Shown: positions 7,518-15,846 of the stretch, one piece after another
How positions within the stretch are numbered: position 1 is the first letter of the stretch
Layout: the number at the start of each line of letters is the position of its first letter
Assembly (NCBI GenBank): GCA_045591315.1
Contig: JAZNSN010000020.1
Location: 1 to 32,568, forward strand
From: HGM04593 sp045591315
GTDB lineage: Bacteria; Bacteroidota; Bacteroidia; Bacteroidales; Bacteroidaceae
Length of the DNA: 32,568 nt
Reading direction: 5' to 3'
The notes under the pieces: generated by a model
Told to the model about the DNA's origin: nothing
What the model saw: only the letters and a program-made list of their open reading frames with translations
Databases searched by the model: none
Translations under genes and position numbers: made by a program

Positions 7518-9314
7518 ATGAGCAACGAAATTCTAACAGGCACACCCGATTTCAATTGGGAGTCTTATGAGAAAGGCGAGAACATCTCAGGTCTTTCACA
7601 CGAGCAGCTGGAGCAGGCCTATGGCAGCACACTCAACAAGGTATCCAGCCGCGAGGTAGTTAACGGTACTGTTATCGGTATCAACAAGCGCGAAGTTATT
7701 GTAGATATCAACTACAAGCAGGACGCTATCATTCCTATCAGCGAGTTCCGCTATAACCCTGACCTCAAGATCGGTGATCAGGTAGAGGTTTATATCGAGA
7801 ACCTTGAGGACAAGAAGGGTCAGCTGAACCTTTCACACAAGAAAGCACGCGCAAGCCGTTCATGGGAGCTTGTAAACAAGGCTATGGAAGAGCAGGCTGT
7901 TGTACGTGGCTATATCAAGTGCCGCACTAAGGGCGGTATGATTGTCGATGTATTCGGCATCGAGGCATTCTTGCCTGGCTCACAGATTGACGTTAAGCCA
8001 ATCCGCGACTACGATGCATACGTAGGCCAGACAGAGGACTTCAAGATTGTTAAGATCAACCAGGAATTCAAGAACGTTGTCGTTTCTCACAAGGCTCTCA
8101 TCGAGGCTGAGCTTGAGGAGCAGAAGAAGAAGATCATCAGCACACTTGAGAAGGGTCAGGTACTTGAAGGTACTGTCAAGAACATCACTTCTTACGGTGT
8201 ATTCATCGACCTCGGCGGTGTTGACGGTCTTATCCACATCACTGACCTCTCTTGGGGCCGCGTAAACGATCCTACAGAGGTTGTAGCTCTCGACCAAAAG
8301 ATTAACGTAGTTATCCTCGACTTCGATGACGAGAAGAAGCGTATCGCTCTCGGCTTGAAGCAGCTTACTCCACACCCATGGGATGCTATCGATGCAGACC
8401 TCAAGGTTGGTGATGTAGTAAAAGGCAAGGTAGTCGTTATGGCCGACTATGGCGCATTCATTGAAATTGCTCCTGGCGTAGAGGGTCTTATCCACGTTTC
8501 AGAGATGTCTTGGAACCAGCACTTGCGTTCAGCTCAGGACTTCATGAAGGTTGGCGAAGAGGTAGAGGCAGTTATCCTCACACTCGACCGCGACGAGCGC
8601 AAGATGTCACTCGGTATCAAACAGCTTAAGGAGGATCCTTGGACAAACATCGAGGAGAAGTATCCTATCGGTTCTAAGCACACAGCTAAGGTTCGCAACT
8701 TCACAAACTTCGGTATCTTCGTTGAGATCGAGGAAGGTGTTGACGGCCTTATCCACATCAGCGACCTCTCTTGGACAAAGAAGGTTAAGCACCCGTCTGA
8801 GTTCACACAGATCGGTGAGGCTATCGATGTTCAGGTTCTTGAAATCGACAAGGAGAACCGTCGCCTGAGCCTTGGCCACAAGCAGCTTGAGGAGAACCCA
8901 TGGGATGTATTCGAGACTGTATTCACAGTAGGTTCTATCCACGAGGGTGTTATCACAGAGCTCATCGACAAGGGCGCAGTAGTATCTCTCCCTTACGGTG
9001 TTGAGGGCTTCGCAACTCCAAAGCACCTCGTTAAGGAGGATGGCACACAGGCTGCAGCTGAGGAGAAGCTCCAGTTCAAGGTTATCGAGTTCAACAAGGA
9101 AGCCAAGAGAATCATCCTTTCTCACAGCCGTATCTTCGAGGATGCTGCTAAGGAGGAGGAGAAGGCAGAGAAGAAGGCTGCTGCAGCAGCTCGCAAGAGC
9201 AAGAAGGCTGCTGAGGAGCAGGCACCTGCTATCCAGAACCAGGCCGCTTCTACAACTCTCGGTGACATCGATGCACTTGCAGCACTTAAGAGCAAGCTCG
9301 AAGCTGGTGAGTAA
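7518..9314 (+). CDS. rpsA: 30S ribosomal protein S1
   Basis: 598 residues with six S1 (OB-fold) domains at roughly 45-110, 128-195, 213-283, 298-371, 385-458 and 474-540. Domains 3-5 have the typical G.V..I..YGVF.......GLIH.S.LSW pattern. S1 binds mRNA 5' regions on the 30S subunit and helps initiation, which matters in a lineage that rarely uses Shine-Dalgarno pairing. The C-terminal tail (541-598) is an alanine/lysine/glutamate-rich segment ending in LGDIDALAALKSKL. Codon choice is strongly biased to a few codons, fitting high expression. Single gene between its own promoter and a strong terminator. Confidence 0.97.
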   Translation: MSNEILTGTPDFNWESYEKGENISGLSHEQLEQAYGSTLNKVSSREVVNGTVIGINKREVIVDINYKQDAIIPISEFRYNPDLKIGDQVEVYIENLEDKKGQLNLSHKKARASRSWELVNKAMEEQAVVRGYIKCRTKGGMIVDVFGIEAFLPGSQIDVKPIRDYDAYVGQTEDFKIVKINQEFKNVVVSHKALIEAELEEQKKKIISTLEKGQVLEGTVKNITSYGVFIDLGGVDGLIHITDLSWGRVNDPTEVVALDQKINVVILDFDDEKKRIALGLKQLTPHPWDAIDADLKVGDVVKGKVVVMADYGAFIEIAPGVEGLIHVSEMSWNQHLRSAQDFMKVGEEVEAVILTLDRDERKMSLGIKQLKEDPWTNIEEKYPIGSKHTAKVRNFTNFGIFVEIEEGVDGLIHISDLSWTKKVKHPSEFTQIGEAIDVQVLEIDKENRRLSLGHKQLEENPWDVFETVFTVGSIHEGVITELIDKGAVVSLPYGVEGFATPKHLVKEDGTQAAAEEKLQFKVIEFNKEAKRIILSHSRIFEDAAKEEEKAEKKAAAAARKSKKAAEEQAPAIQNQAASTTLGDIDALAALKSKLEAGE

Positions 9315-9335
9315 TTGAACACCACATATAACATT

Positions 9336-9370
9336 ACAAAGGCTGCCACTCGGCAGCCTTTGTTTTATTT
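9336..9370 (+). terminator. Rho-independent terminator of rpsA
   Basis: A perfect 12-bp stem (acaaaggctgcc with ggcagcctttgt) closes on a 4-nt loop and is followed by a T-rich tract (tttattt). It lies 21 nt after the rpsA stop. Confidence 0.93.
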
Positions 9371-9404
9371 ACACCTCCACATATCTATTTACGGCAATAA
9401 TTGT

Positions 9405-9412
9405 TACATTTG
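9405..9412 (+). promoter_or_regulatory. rnz -7 promoter element
   Basis: TACATTTG matches TAnnTTTG exactly; no good -33 box is seen. Start expected near 9419, about 33 nt before the ATG chosen for rnz, and after the rpsA terminator, so rnz is transcribed on its own. Confidence 0.5.
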
Positions 9413-9452
9413 CAACCGAAGACAAAAAACAGCCGTACAATACTCATCAAGC

Positions 9453-10367
9453 ATGGAACCGTTTGAAGTACATATTCTCGGATGCGGGTCGGCGTTGCCC
9501 ACAACACGCCACAATGCCAGTTCGCAAATAATAAGGATCGGCAACAAGCAGTTCATGATAGACTGCGGAGAAGGAACTCAGCTACAACTCAGGAGAGGCC
9601 ATGTACACTTCTCATTCATCAACCATATTTTCATATCCCATCTGCATGGCGACCATTGTTTCGGACTCATAGGACTTATATCGACATTCGGTTTGCTAGG
9701 AAGGACTGCACCATTGCATATATATGCCGACCAAATGTTGGAAAAGCTGATGAAACCGCATTTGGAATTCTTCTGCAAGGGAATGAACTACCCTATATTC
9801 TTCCACAACATAGACGCGTCAAGACACGCAGTGATATTCGAAGACAATACCATAACAGTAGAGACACTGCCACAAAAGCACCGCATACCGTGCTGCGGAT
9901 TCCTCTTCAAGGAAAAACCGAAGAAAAGACATCTCATAGGCGATGTCGCAAACTACTACAATATACCGGCATACATGAGAGCAGCGATAAAGGAAGGCGC
10001 CGACTTTACAACAATCGATGGGGAGACCATACCGAACTCGAAGTTGACGAAGGACGCCGACCCGTCGCGCAGCTATGCATACTGCAGCGACACCCTGCCC
10101 TGCCCCGAAAACGACATGCTTATAAAAGGCGTTGACCTGCTGTATCATGAAGCCACCTTTGCCGAGAGTGAGAAAGGACGAGCTGCAACAACGTTCCACA
10201 GCACAGCACGGCAAGCCGCTGCAATAGCAAAGAATGCCGGGGCGAAAAGACTTGTAATAGGACACTTCTCATCACGATACGACGATTGCGAAACACTCAT
10301 AAGCGAAGCAAGGGAGATATTCCCGAACAGCATAAATGCCGAAGAGGGAATGGTTATCAATATTTGA
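9453..10367 (+). CDS. rnz: Ribonuclease Z (tRNA 3'-processing endonuclease)
   Basis: 304 residues, the usual length of the short bacterial form. It cuts the 3' trailer of tRNA precursors. Metallo-beta-lactamase motifs: the zinc-binding HLHGDH at residues 63-68, preceded by DCGEGTQLQLRR (residues ~37-48), a later YCSDT with the metal-binding aspartate, HEATF, and the C-terminal IGHFSSRY histidine. The ATG at 9453 is chosen over a start 46 codons upstream because that extension would begin inside the rpsA terminator region and before the -7 element at 9405, and the family begins with this FEVHILGCGSA stretch. Confidence 0.95.
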   Translation: MEPFEVHILGCGSALPTTRHNASSQIIRIGNKQFMIDCGEGTQLQLRRGHVHFSFINHIFISHLHGDHCFGLIGLISTFGLLGRTAPLHIYADQMLEKLMKPHLEFFCKGMNYPIFFHNIDASRHAVIFEDNTITVETLPQKHRIPCCGFLFKEKPKKRHLIGDVANYYNIPAYMRAAIKEGADFTTIDGETIPNSKLTKDADPSRSYAYCSDTLPCPENDMLIKGVDLLYHEATFAESEKGRAATTFHSTARQAAAIAKNAGAKRLVIGHFSSRYDDCETLISEAREIFPNSINAEEGMVINI

Positions 10368-10439
10368 AAACCATAGATTGCATTAAACATTTAAACCTTT
10401 TTGCACCGAATCAGTCTAAGGAAAAGAATAATACAGACC

Positions 10440-10994
10440 GTGAACCGAGAAAAGTATAATGAAAAGGATATAGTCGCGCAACTCAAGGACAAATCCTTGA
10501 GGGCTGCCGCATTCTCGGCCATAGTAGAAAGGTACAGCGAGCAGATATACAGGCATATACGACGCATGGTATTCTCACACGAAGATGCCAACGACCTGGT
10601 TCAGGAGACATTCATAAAGGCATGGACCAACATTGACAAGTTCAGGGGAGAATCACAGATACAGACATGGCTCTACCGTATTGCCATTAACGAAACGTTG
10701 ACGTTCATAGGCAAGAACCATGGAAATACAATATCGATTGACACTCCCGAAGGAGCCGTAGCCGACAAACTGGAGAGCGATGTATTCTTCAACGGAGACA
10801 GAGCCGAGGCACTATTTCAGGAAGCTGTAAGCCGTTTGCCGGCAAAGCAACGTCTTACATTCAACATGAAATATTACGATGAGATGAAATACGAAGATAT
10901 GTCGGTACTTCTTGACACCAGCGTAGGAGCATTGAAAGCATCGTACCACATCGCAGTGAGGAAGATTGAAGAGTTTTTAAAGGAGAATAATTAA
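10440..10994 (+). CDS. ECF-type RNA polymerase sigma factor
   Basis: About 184 residues from a GTG at 10440; a TTG at 10401 would give 197, and the choice is uncertain because neither has a clear upstream signal. Region 2 is evident (IYRHIRRMVFSHEDANDLVQETFIKAW, then the -10 binding RGESQIQTWLYRIAINE); region 4 is the C-terminal half (LPAKQRLTFNMKYYDEMKYEDMS...GALKASYHIAVRKIEEFL) with the helix-turn-helix. As a group-4 sigma factor it should direct polymerase to stress or envelope genes. It is followed after 14 nt by a one-helix membrane protein that is probably its anti-sigma factor. Confidence 0.92.
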   Translation: MNREKYNEKDIVAQLKDKSLRAAAFSAIVERYSEQIYRHIRRMVFSHEDANDLVQETFIKAWTNIDKFRGESQIQTWLYRIAINETLTFIGKNHGNTISIDTPEGAVADKLESDVFFNGDRAEALFQEAVSRLPAKQRLTFNMKYYDEMKYEDMSVLLDTSVGALKASYHIAVRKIEEFLKENN

Positions 10995-11008
10995 ACCTTT
11001 GTTGCCTT

Positions 11009-11419
11009 ATGGCATCTAAAATACCAGAGAACAAAGAGATGAAACTTGAAGATTACAAAAAGAAGGACCCGTTTGCAACGCCAGAAGGATATTTTGAAAA
11101 GCTGAACAGCGATATTCTGAAAGCGACTTGCGGCAGCTCTCTTCCTCAGGAAAAGAGAAAGAAAGTAAGCCTTGTTTCACGCATGCGTTGGGTCGGTTAC
11201 GCAGCAATGATAGCTATAATCGCAACAGTTGCGATAGGTATAACCTCCATATCCGGTGCCGACAGAAAAAAAGGAACATCGCCCAGTGAGTTCACTGCAG
11301 AAAACGCAAGCGAATATGACAACGGATTTGACAGCGAGTACATCGACAACATGCTGGAGAGCTATCCGATAGATGAATACACTTTCTATTGTTACCTTAC
11401 AGATACTGACAACAACTAA
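11009..11419 (+). CDS. Single-pass membrane protein, probable anti-sigma factor
   Basis: 136 residues. An N-terminal cytoplasmic part of ~60 residues with DPFATPEGYFEKL, a motif common in small Bacteroidales proteins encoded next to ECF sigma factors, then basic residues and one membrane helix at about 65-82 (YAAMIAIIATVAIGITSI), then an acidic periplasmic tail ending in tyrosine-rich sequence. No zinc-finger anti-sigma motif (HxxxCxxC) is present. The role is inferred from position and topology, not from sequence similarity that I can verify. Confidence 0.78.
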   Translation: MASKIPENKEMKLEDYKKKDPFATPEGYFEKLNSDILKATCGSSLPQEKRKKVSLVSRMRWVGYAAMIAIIATVAIGITSISGADRKKGTSPSEFTAENASEYDNGFDSEYIDNMLESYPIDEYTFYCYLTDTDNN

Positions 11420-11429
11420 AATCGCAGAT

Positions 11430-11936
11430 ATGAAAAAAGCAATATTTTCATTGGCTGTAATGCTCTGCTCAATTGCCTGCATAACAGCGCAGGAGAAGCA
11501 GCAACAGAGTAAGAAAAGGCATTTTTCAAGGCATTTTTCACACGAAGAGTTTCAGGCTAAGCAGAAGGAATACATTACACGCAAAGCCCAACTAACACCA
11601 GAGGAAGCCGAGGCTTTCTTCCCTCTCTTCTTTGAGTTGCAGAAAAGGAAATTCACTCTTGAACACGAGGCCCGCAAGAGCATAAAGAAGAAACGTGGAG
11701 AGAAGATGAACGAAGAGCAGTGCCGCGAGTTCGTAAACAAGATGAGCGATGTAAAGATAGAAGTTGCCAAGCTCGAAAAGGAGTACAGCGCAAAATACCT
11801 TAATGTCATTCCGGCATGCAAGCTTCTGGGAGTACAGCACGCTGAGATATCGTTCCAACGCGACCTGATGAAGAAAATGATGCAGGAACGCGGACACCGC
11901 CAAAAAGGAGAACACAAGCCAAACGAAAAAAGATGA
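11430..11936 (+). CDS. Periplasmic Spy/CpxP-like helical protein
   Basis: 168 residues from the ATG at 11430; an upstream in-frame start inside the previous gene is rejected since the signal peptide (ending CITAQ) begins at this Met. The mature protein is almost entirely charged helix, rich in K, E, R, H and Q, with an LTPEEAEAFFPLFFELQKRK segment resembling the LTxxQ-type motif of Spy/CpxP chaperone-like proteins. Third gene of the sigma-factor operon (11 nt after the anti-sigma candidate), so it may be a target or sensor of that envelope stress response. Its stop codon lies inside the terminator palindrome. Confidence 0.8.
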   Translation: MKKAIFSLAVMLCSIACITAQEKQQQSKKRHFSRHFSHEEFQAKQKEYITRKAQLTPEEAEAFFPLFFELQKRKFTLEHEARKSIKKKRGEKMNEEQCREFVNKMSDVKIEVAKLEKEYSAKYLNVIPACKLLGVQHAEISFQRDLMKKMMQERGHRQKGEHKPNEKR

Positions 11937-11958
11937 GCCATGGCTCATCTTTTTTCGT
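11923..11958. terminator. 36-bp perfect palindrome, bidirectional terminator (sigma operon / mazG)
   Basis: Arms are exactly complementary around 11940/11941, with an A6 run at one end and T6 at the other (core gatgagccatggctcatc), i.e. an intrinsic terminator in both directions. The stop codon of the Spy-like gene (11934-11936) is within the left arm, and the mazG stop is 24 nt beyond the right arm. Confidence 0.9.
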
Positions 11959-11981
11959 ATATCGGCTTTTCACATTCCCTA

Positions 11982-12767
11982 TTACAGTCCCTTGGATTTT
12001 GCCTCATTCCACAAAGCATCCATCTCTTCGAGCGACATATCCTTGAGGTTTCTTCCTTTTTCCTTAGAGTGTTCTTCAACATAGTTGAACCTGCGGCGGA
12101 ACTTGGCATTTGTCATCTCAAGGGCATTATCCGGGTTTATTCCGTAAAGGCGCGCTGCATTCACAAGGCTGAAGATGAGGTCACCGAACTCTTTCTCGCA
12201 ATCGGCCTTGCTGCCGTTCTTCATTTCGGCTTCCACTTCGGATATTTCCTCACGCACCTTTGCCCAGACATCCTCTTTATTTTCCCAATCAAAACCGACA
12301 TTGGCAGCTTTCTCCTGCATGCGAAAGGCCTTTATTAGAGACGGCATAGAATTCGGAACACCGCTCAGAATGCTCTTGTTGCCGTCCTTCTCAGTCATCT
12401 TGAGCTGTTCCCAGTTCTTGCACACTTCACCGGCGGTCTCTGCTACAGCATCCCCGAACACATGCGGATGACGGTATATCAGTTTGTCGCACAAACGGTC
12501 ACACACATCCTTCATGTCGAACTGTTTCTTCTCGCTCGCTATCTTTGAATAGAATGCGACATGAAGCAACACATCGCCAAGCTCCTTGCAGATATTCTGC
12601 GTATCGTCGGCTATCAGAGCATCACAAAGTTCAAAACACTCCTCTATGGTATTGGGGCGCAGGCTATGGTTTGTCTGCTTGCGGTCCCAAGGACATTTCT
12701 CGCGCAACTCGTCGAGTACATCCAAAAAACGCCCGAAAGCCTCTAAAATTTCTTCTCTGCTATGCAT
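11982..12767 (-). CDS. mazG: Nucleoside triphosphate pyrophosphohydrolase MazG
   Basis: 261 residues, the usual length of the two-domain enzyme. It hydrolyses NTPs/dNTPs to NMP and pyrophosphate, cleaning aberrant nucleotides and affecting ppGpp-type responses. The all-alpha NTP-PPase repeats are visible: EECFE (42-46) with KELGD (61-65), and EEISEVEAE (173-181) with EFGD (193-196) holding the Mg-binding acidic residues. Start at 12767 is chosen over one 28 codons upstream because the family begins EEILEAFGRFLDVLDELR...CPWDRKQT and a -7-like element lies directly upstream. Confidence 0.95.
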   Translation of the reverse strand: MHSREEILEAFGRFLDVLDELREKCPWDRKQTNHSLRPNTIEECFELCDALIADDTQNICKELGDVLLHVAFYSKIASEKKQFDMKDVCDRLCDKLIYRHPHVFGDAVAETAGEVCKNWEQLKMTEKDGNKSILSGVPNSMPSLIKAFRMQEKAANVGFDWENKEDVWAKVREEISEVEAEMKNGSKADCEKEFGDLIFSLVNAARLYGINPDNALEMTNAKFRRRFNYVEEHSKEKGRNLKDMSLEEMDALWNEAKSKGL

Positions 12768-12785
12768 AATCACAATTTTTCCACA

Positions 12786-12793
12786 CGAAGATA
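12786..12793 (-). promoter_or_regulatory. mazG -7 promoter element
   Basis: On the minus strand TATCTTCG (one change from TAnnTTTG). A TTG-like element lies about 23 nt further upstream (12817-12819). Transcript start near 12780, 13 nt before the ATG at 12767, which supports that start. Confidence 0.4.
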
Positions 12794-13021
12794 GCAATAA
12801 ACGAGCAAAAGTTGTGCAAGCAAATGGGTGAAAATTTATTTTCACACGCAATGAGCGCAGCTAAACTTCGCTGAAAGCAATATTGTGCAAGCGAATTTCT
12901 CAACAAAGCGAGCATAGCACAAACTTGTAAAAAGCGAACTCCATTTCGTCAATTGCCGACAAGCTCAGCCTGTTTTTGCAGAATTTTATTCTGCAGAGAG
13001 AGATAATTAAAAAATAAGAGT

Positions 13022-13029
13022 TAACTTTG
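13022..13029 (+). promoter_or_regulatory. valS -7 promoter element
   Basis: TAACTTTG is an exact TAnnTTTG match 42 nt before the valS ATG. No good -33 element at the expected distance. It probably also drives the long downstream housekeeping run. Confidence 0.5.
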
Positions 13030-13071
13030 CAGATAGGTTTAATTTGGAATAACTATATAAAATAAGATAAT

Positions 13072-15822
13072 ATGAGCTTAGCAAGCACTTACATACCCGC
13101 AGAGGTTGAAGAGAAATGGTACGGATACTGGCTTAAGAACAATCTGTTCCATTCAGAGCCAGACGAGAGAGAACCATATACCATTGTGATACCGCCGCCA
13201 AATGTAACAGGTGTACTTCACATGGGACACATGCTCAACAACACCATTCAGGATATTCTTGTACGCCATGCACGCATGTTGGGCAAGATCGCATGCTGGG
13301 TACCAGGTACCGACCATGCATCCATTGCAACCGAAGCCAAGGTTGTAAAGAAACTAGCGGCACAGGGCATAAAGAAAAGCGACCTTACACGCGAAGAGTT
13401 CCTAAAGCATGCATGGGAATGGACCGATGAGCACGGAGGCATAATTCTGCAGCAGTTGCGCAAGCTCGGTGCATCATGCGACTGGGACCGTACATCGTTC
13501 ACTATGGACGAGACACGCAGCAAGAGTGTGATAAAGGTATTCTGCGACCTCTACAACAAGGGACTTATATACCGCGGATTGCGCATGGTAAACTGGGACC
13601 CGAAGGCACAGACAGCCCTCAGCAACGAAGAGGTTATATACAAGGAGGAGAAGAGCAAGCTCTATTACCTTAAATATTATGTTGACGAGCCGGCAGGAAG
13701 CACTGACGGTGAGGAGGCTGATGCAGTGACATTGTCGGCAACCGATACGTTCGACCCAACAGTAAAGCATCAGGTACTTCACCGTGACAGCGAGGGCCGT
13801 CGCTATGCAGTGGTTGCTACAACACGCCCTGAAACAATTATGGGTGACACAGCGATGTGCATCAACCCTAAGGACCCGAAGAACACATGGCTAAAGGGGA
13901 AGAAGGTAATCGTTCCATTGGTAAACCGTGTGATACCGGTAATCGAGGACCGCTATGTAGAAATTGAGTTCGGTACAGGATGCCTTAAGGTAACGCCTGC
14001 GCACGACACCAACGACTACATGCTCGGCAAGACCCACAACCTTGAGACCATAGACATATTCAATGCCGATGCAACACTGAGCGAGGCTGCAGGGCTCTAT
14101 GTAGGCATGGACCGCATGGATGTTCGCAAGCAGATTGCAAAGGACCTTGCCGACGCCGGACTTCTGGAGAAGGTTGAGGACTATGACAACAAGGTAGGCT
14201 ACAGCGAACGCAATGCCGACACTGCTGTAGAGCCACGCCTCTGCATGCAATGGTTCTTGCGCATGCAGCACTTTGCCGACATCGCATTGCCGCCGGTAAT
14301 GGAGTACAGACTCAAGTTCTACCCTTCAAAATACAGGACAACATACAACAACTGGCTTGCAAACATTCAGGACTGGTGCATCAGCCGCCAGCTATGGTGG
14401 GGACACCGCATACCTGCATACTTCCTGCCTACAGCAGAGGGTGCTGACGAAAAGTTCGTTGTTGCGGAAAGCCGCGAGGAGGCTCTTGCGCTTGCAAAGG
14501 CAATTCCGGGCTACGAGAACATCACCGCAGATGAGCTCCGTCATGACGAGGATGCCCTCGACACATGGTTCAGCTCATGGCTATGGCCTATCTCGCTGTT
14601 CAACGGCATTCTTGACCCAGGCAACAAGGAGATAAGCTACTACTACCCTACCAATGACTTGGTAACAGGACCGGACATCATCTTCTTCTGGGTAGCCCGC
14701 ATGATTATGGCCGGCTATGAGTATCAGGGTGAGATGCCGTTCAAGAATGTATATTTCACAGGTATCGTACGCGACAAGCTAGGCCGCAAGATGAGCAAAT
14801 CGCTCGGAAACAGCCCCGACCCACTCGACCTTATAGCAACCTACGGTGCCGACGGTGTACGAATGGGCATAATGCTATCGGCACCTGCCGGAAACGACAT
14901 TCTATTCGACGAGAGCCTTTGCGAGCAGGGACGCAACTTCTGCAACAAGATATGGAACGCATTCCGCCTTGTAAAGGGTTGGAACGTAAGCAATGATATC
15001 GAGCAGCCCGAAAGTTCCAAGCTTGCAATCAGATACTTTGACGAGACACTTGCCCAGTCGGCAGCCATGCTTGAGGACCAGTTCGTGAAGTACCGCTTGA
15101 ACGAAGCACTGATGAATGTATATTCACTCTTCTGGGACGATTTCTCGGCATGGTACCTTGAGATGATAAAGCCTGCTTACGGCTCACCGATTGATGCTGC
15201 GACATACGAAGCGACGTTAGGCTTCTTCGACAGCCTCATGCGTCTGCTCCATCCGTTCATGCCGTTCATTACAGAGGAGTTATGGCAGAACATCATGGAA
15301 CGCAAGGAGGGAGAGAGCCTCATGGTACAGAGCGTCAAGGAGCTTGCAAGAGAGCATGACGAGGCATTCCTCAGAAAAATATATACCCTCAAGGAGGTAA
15401 TAGGCAATATACGTGCAATACGCCAGCAGAAGAACCTGTCGCCACGCGAGGCCCTTGCGTTGCAGATTATTGGCGAATCACCGGTTGCTGGCCTTGAAAG
15501 TGTACTGACAAAGATGGCTAACCTATCATCAATAGAGAACGTGACTACACCTGACGACACTGCAGTTTCGTTCCGTGTAGGAACTTCGGAGTTCGCTATT
15601 CCTATGGGTTCTCTCATAGACAAGGATGCAGAGATTGCAAAAATGCAGGAAGAACTTGCTTACCATGAGAAATTCCTGAAGAGCGTTGAGGCAAAGCTCA
15701 ACAACCCGAACTTTGTAAGCAAGGCACCGGAAAAGATTATTGCCATTGAGCGCAAGAAACAGTCCGATGCGACCGAGAAGATTGCAATGCTCAAGGAAAG
15801 CATTCAAAAATTGTCAAAGTAA
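13072..15822 (+). CDS. valS: Valine--tRNA ligase
   Basis: 916 residues. Class I synthetase charging tRNA-Val. The HIGH-type motif is HMGH at 50-53 (preceded by PPPNVTGVL), the editing domain has ATTRPETIMGD (249-259) and the GTGCLKVTPAHDTNDY element, and KMSKS is at 573-577. The anticodon-binding domain follows, then a C-terminal coiled-coil arm (last ~65 residues, rich in K/E/L) that grips the tRNA. Residues about 205-243 form an extra acidic stretch between KLYYLKYYV and RYAVVATTRPET, where many ValS have only a short link. First gene of a long co-directional run. Confidence 0.97.
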   Translation: MSLASTYIPAEVEEKWYGYWLKNNLFHSEPDEREPYTIVIPPPNVTGVLHMGHMLNNTIQDILVRHARMLGKIACWVPGTDHASIATEAKVVKKLAAQGIKKSDLTREEFLKHAWEWTDEHGGIILQQLRKLGASCDWDRTSFTMDETRSKSVIKVFCDLYNKGLIYRGLRMVNWDPKAQTALSNEEVIYKEEKSKLYYLKYYVDEPAGSTDGEEADAVTLSATDTFDPTVKHQVLHRDSEGRRYAVVATTRPETIMGDTAMCINPKDPKNTWLKGKKVIVPLVNRVIPVIEDRYVEIEFGTGCLKVTPAHDTNDYMLGKTHNLETIDIFNADATLSEAAGLYVGMDRMDVRKQIAKDLADAGLLEKVEDYDNKVGYSERNADTAVEPRLCMQWFLRMQHFADIALPPVMEYRLKFYPSKYRTTYNNWLANIQDWCISRQLWWGHRIPAYFLPTAEGADEKFVVAESREEALALAKAIPGYENITADELRHDEDALDTWFSSWLWPISLFNGILDPGNKEISYYYPTNDLVTGPDIIFFWVARMIMAGYEYQGEMPFKNVYFTGIVRDKLGRKMSKSLGNSPDPLDLIATYGADGVRMGIMLSAPAGNDILFDESLCEQGRNFCNKIWNAFRLVKGWNVSNDIEQPESSKLAIRYFDETLAQSAAMLEDQFVKYRLNEALMNVYSLFWDDFSAWYLEMIKPAYGSPIDAATYEATLGFFDSLMRLLHPFMPFITEELWQNIMERKEGESLMVQSVKELAREHDEAFLRKIYTLKEVIGNIRAIRQQKNLSPREALALQIIGESPVAGLESVLTKMANLSSIENVTTPDDTAVSFRVGTSEFAIPMGSLIDKDAEIAKMQEELAYHEKFLKSVEAKLNNPNFVSKAPEKIIAIERKKQSDATEKIAMLKESIQKLSK

Positions 15823-15846
15823 CATTACCCGATAACTATTAGATAT

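Larger units (their letters stand above)
12768..13071. other. mazG-valS divergent intergenic region with small repeats and hairpins
   Basis: About 300 nt with no credible gene. It holds an 8-bp stem with a 2-nt loop at 12828-12845, a 14-nt direct repeat with one mismatch (ttgtgcaagcRaat at 12812-12825 and 12883-12896), several agcgaa/gcgag-like short repeats between 12850 and 12950, and a 7-bp stem (tgcagaa/ttctgca, 12977-12995). The promoters of mazG and valS lie at its two ends. No further function can be read from the sequence. Confidence 0.5.

Noticed and set aside
8220..8780. Repeated DNA words within rpsA (e.g. cttatccacatca near 8228 and 8748)
   Set aside because: They reflect the repeated S1 domains and strong codon bias, not a separate repeat element.
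9315..9452. N-terminal extension of ribonuclease Z to 9315
   Set aside because: It would cross the rpsA terminator and the -7 element at 9405, and the family begins at the Met at 9453.
12768..12851. 28-codon upstream extension of mazG
   Set aside because: The family starts at the Met at 12767 and the likely promoter is inside the extension.
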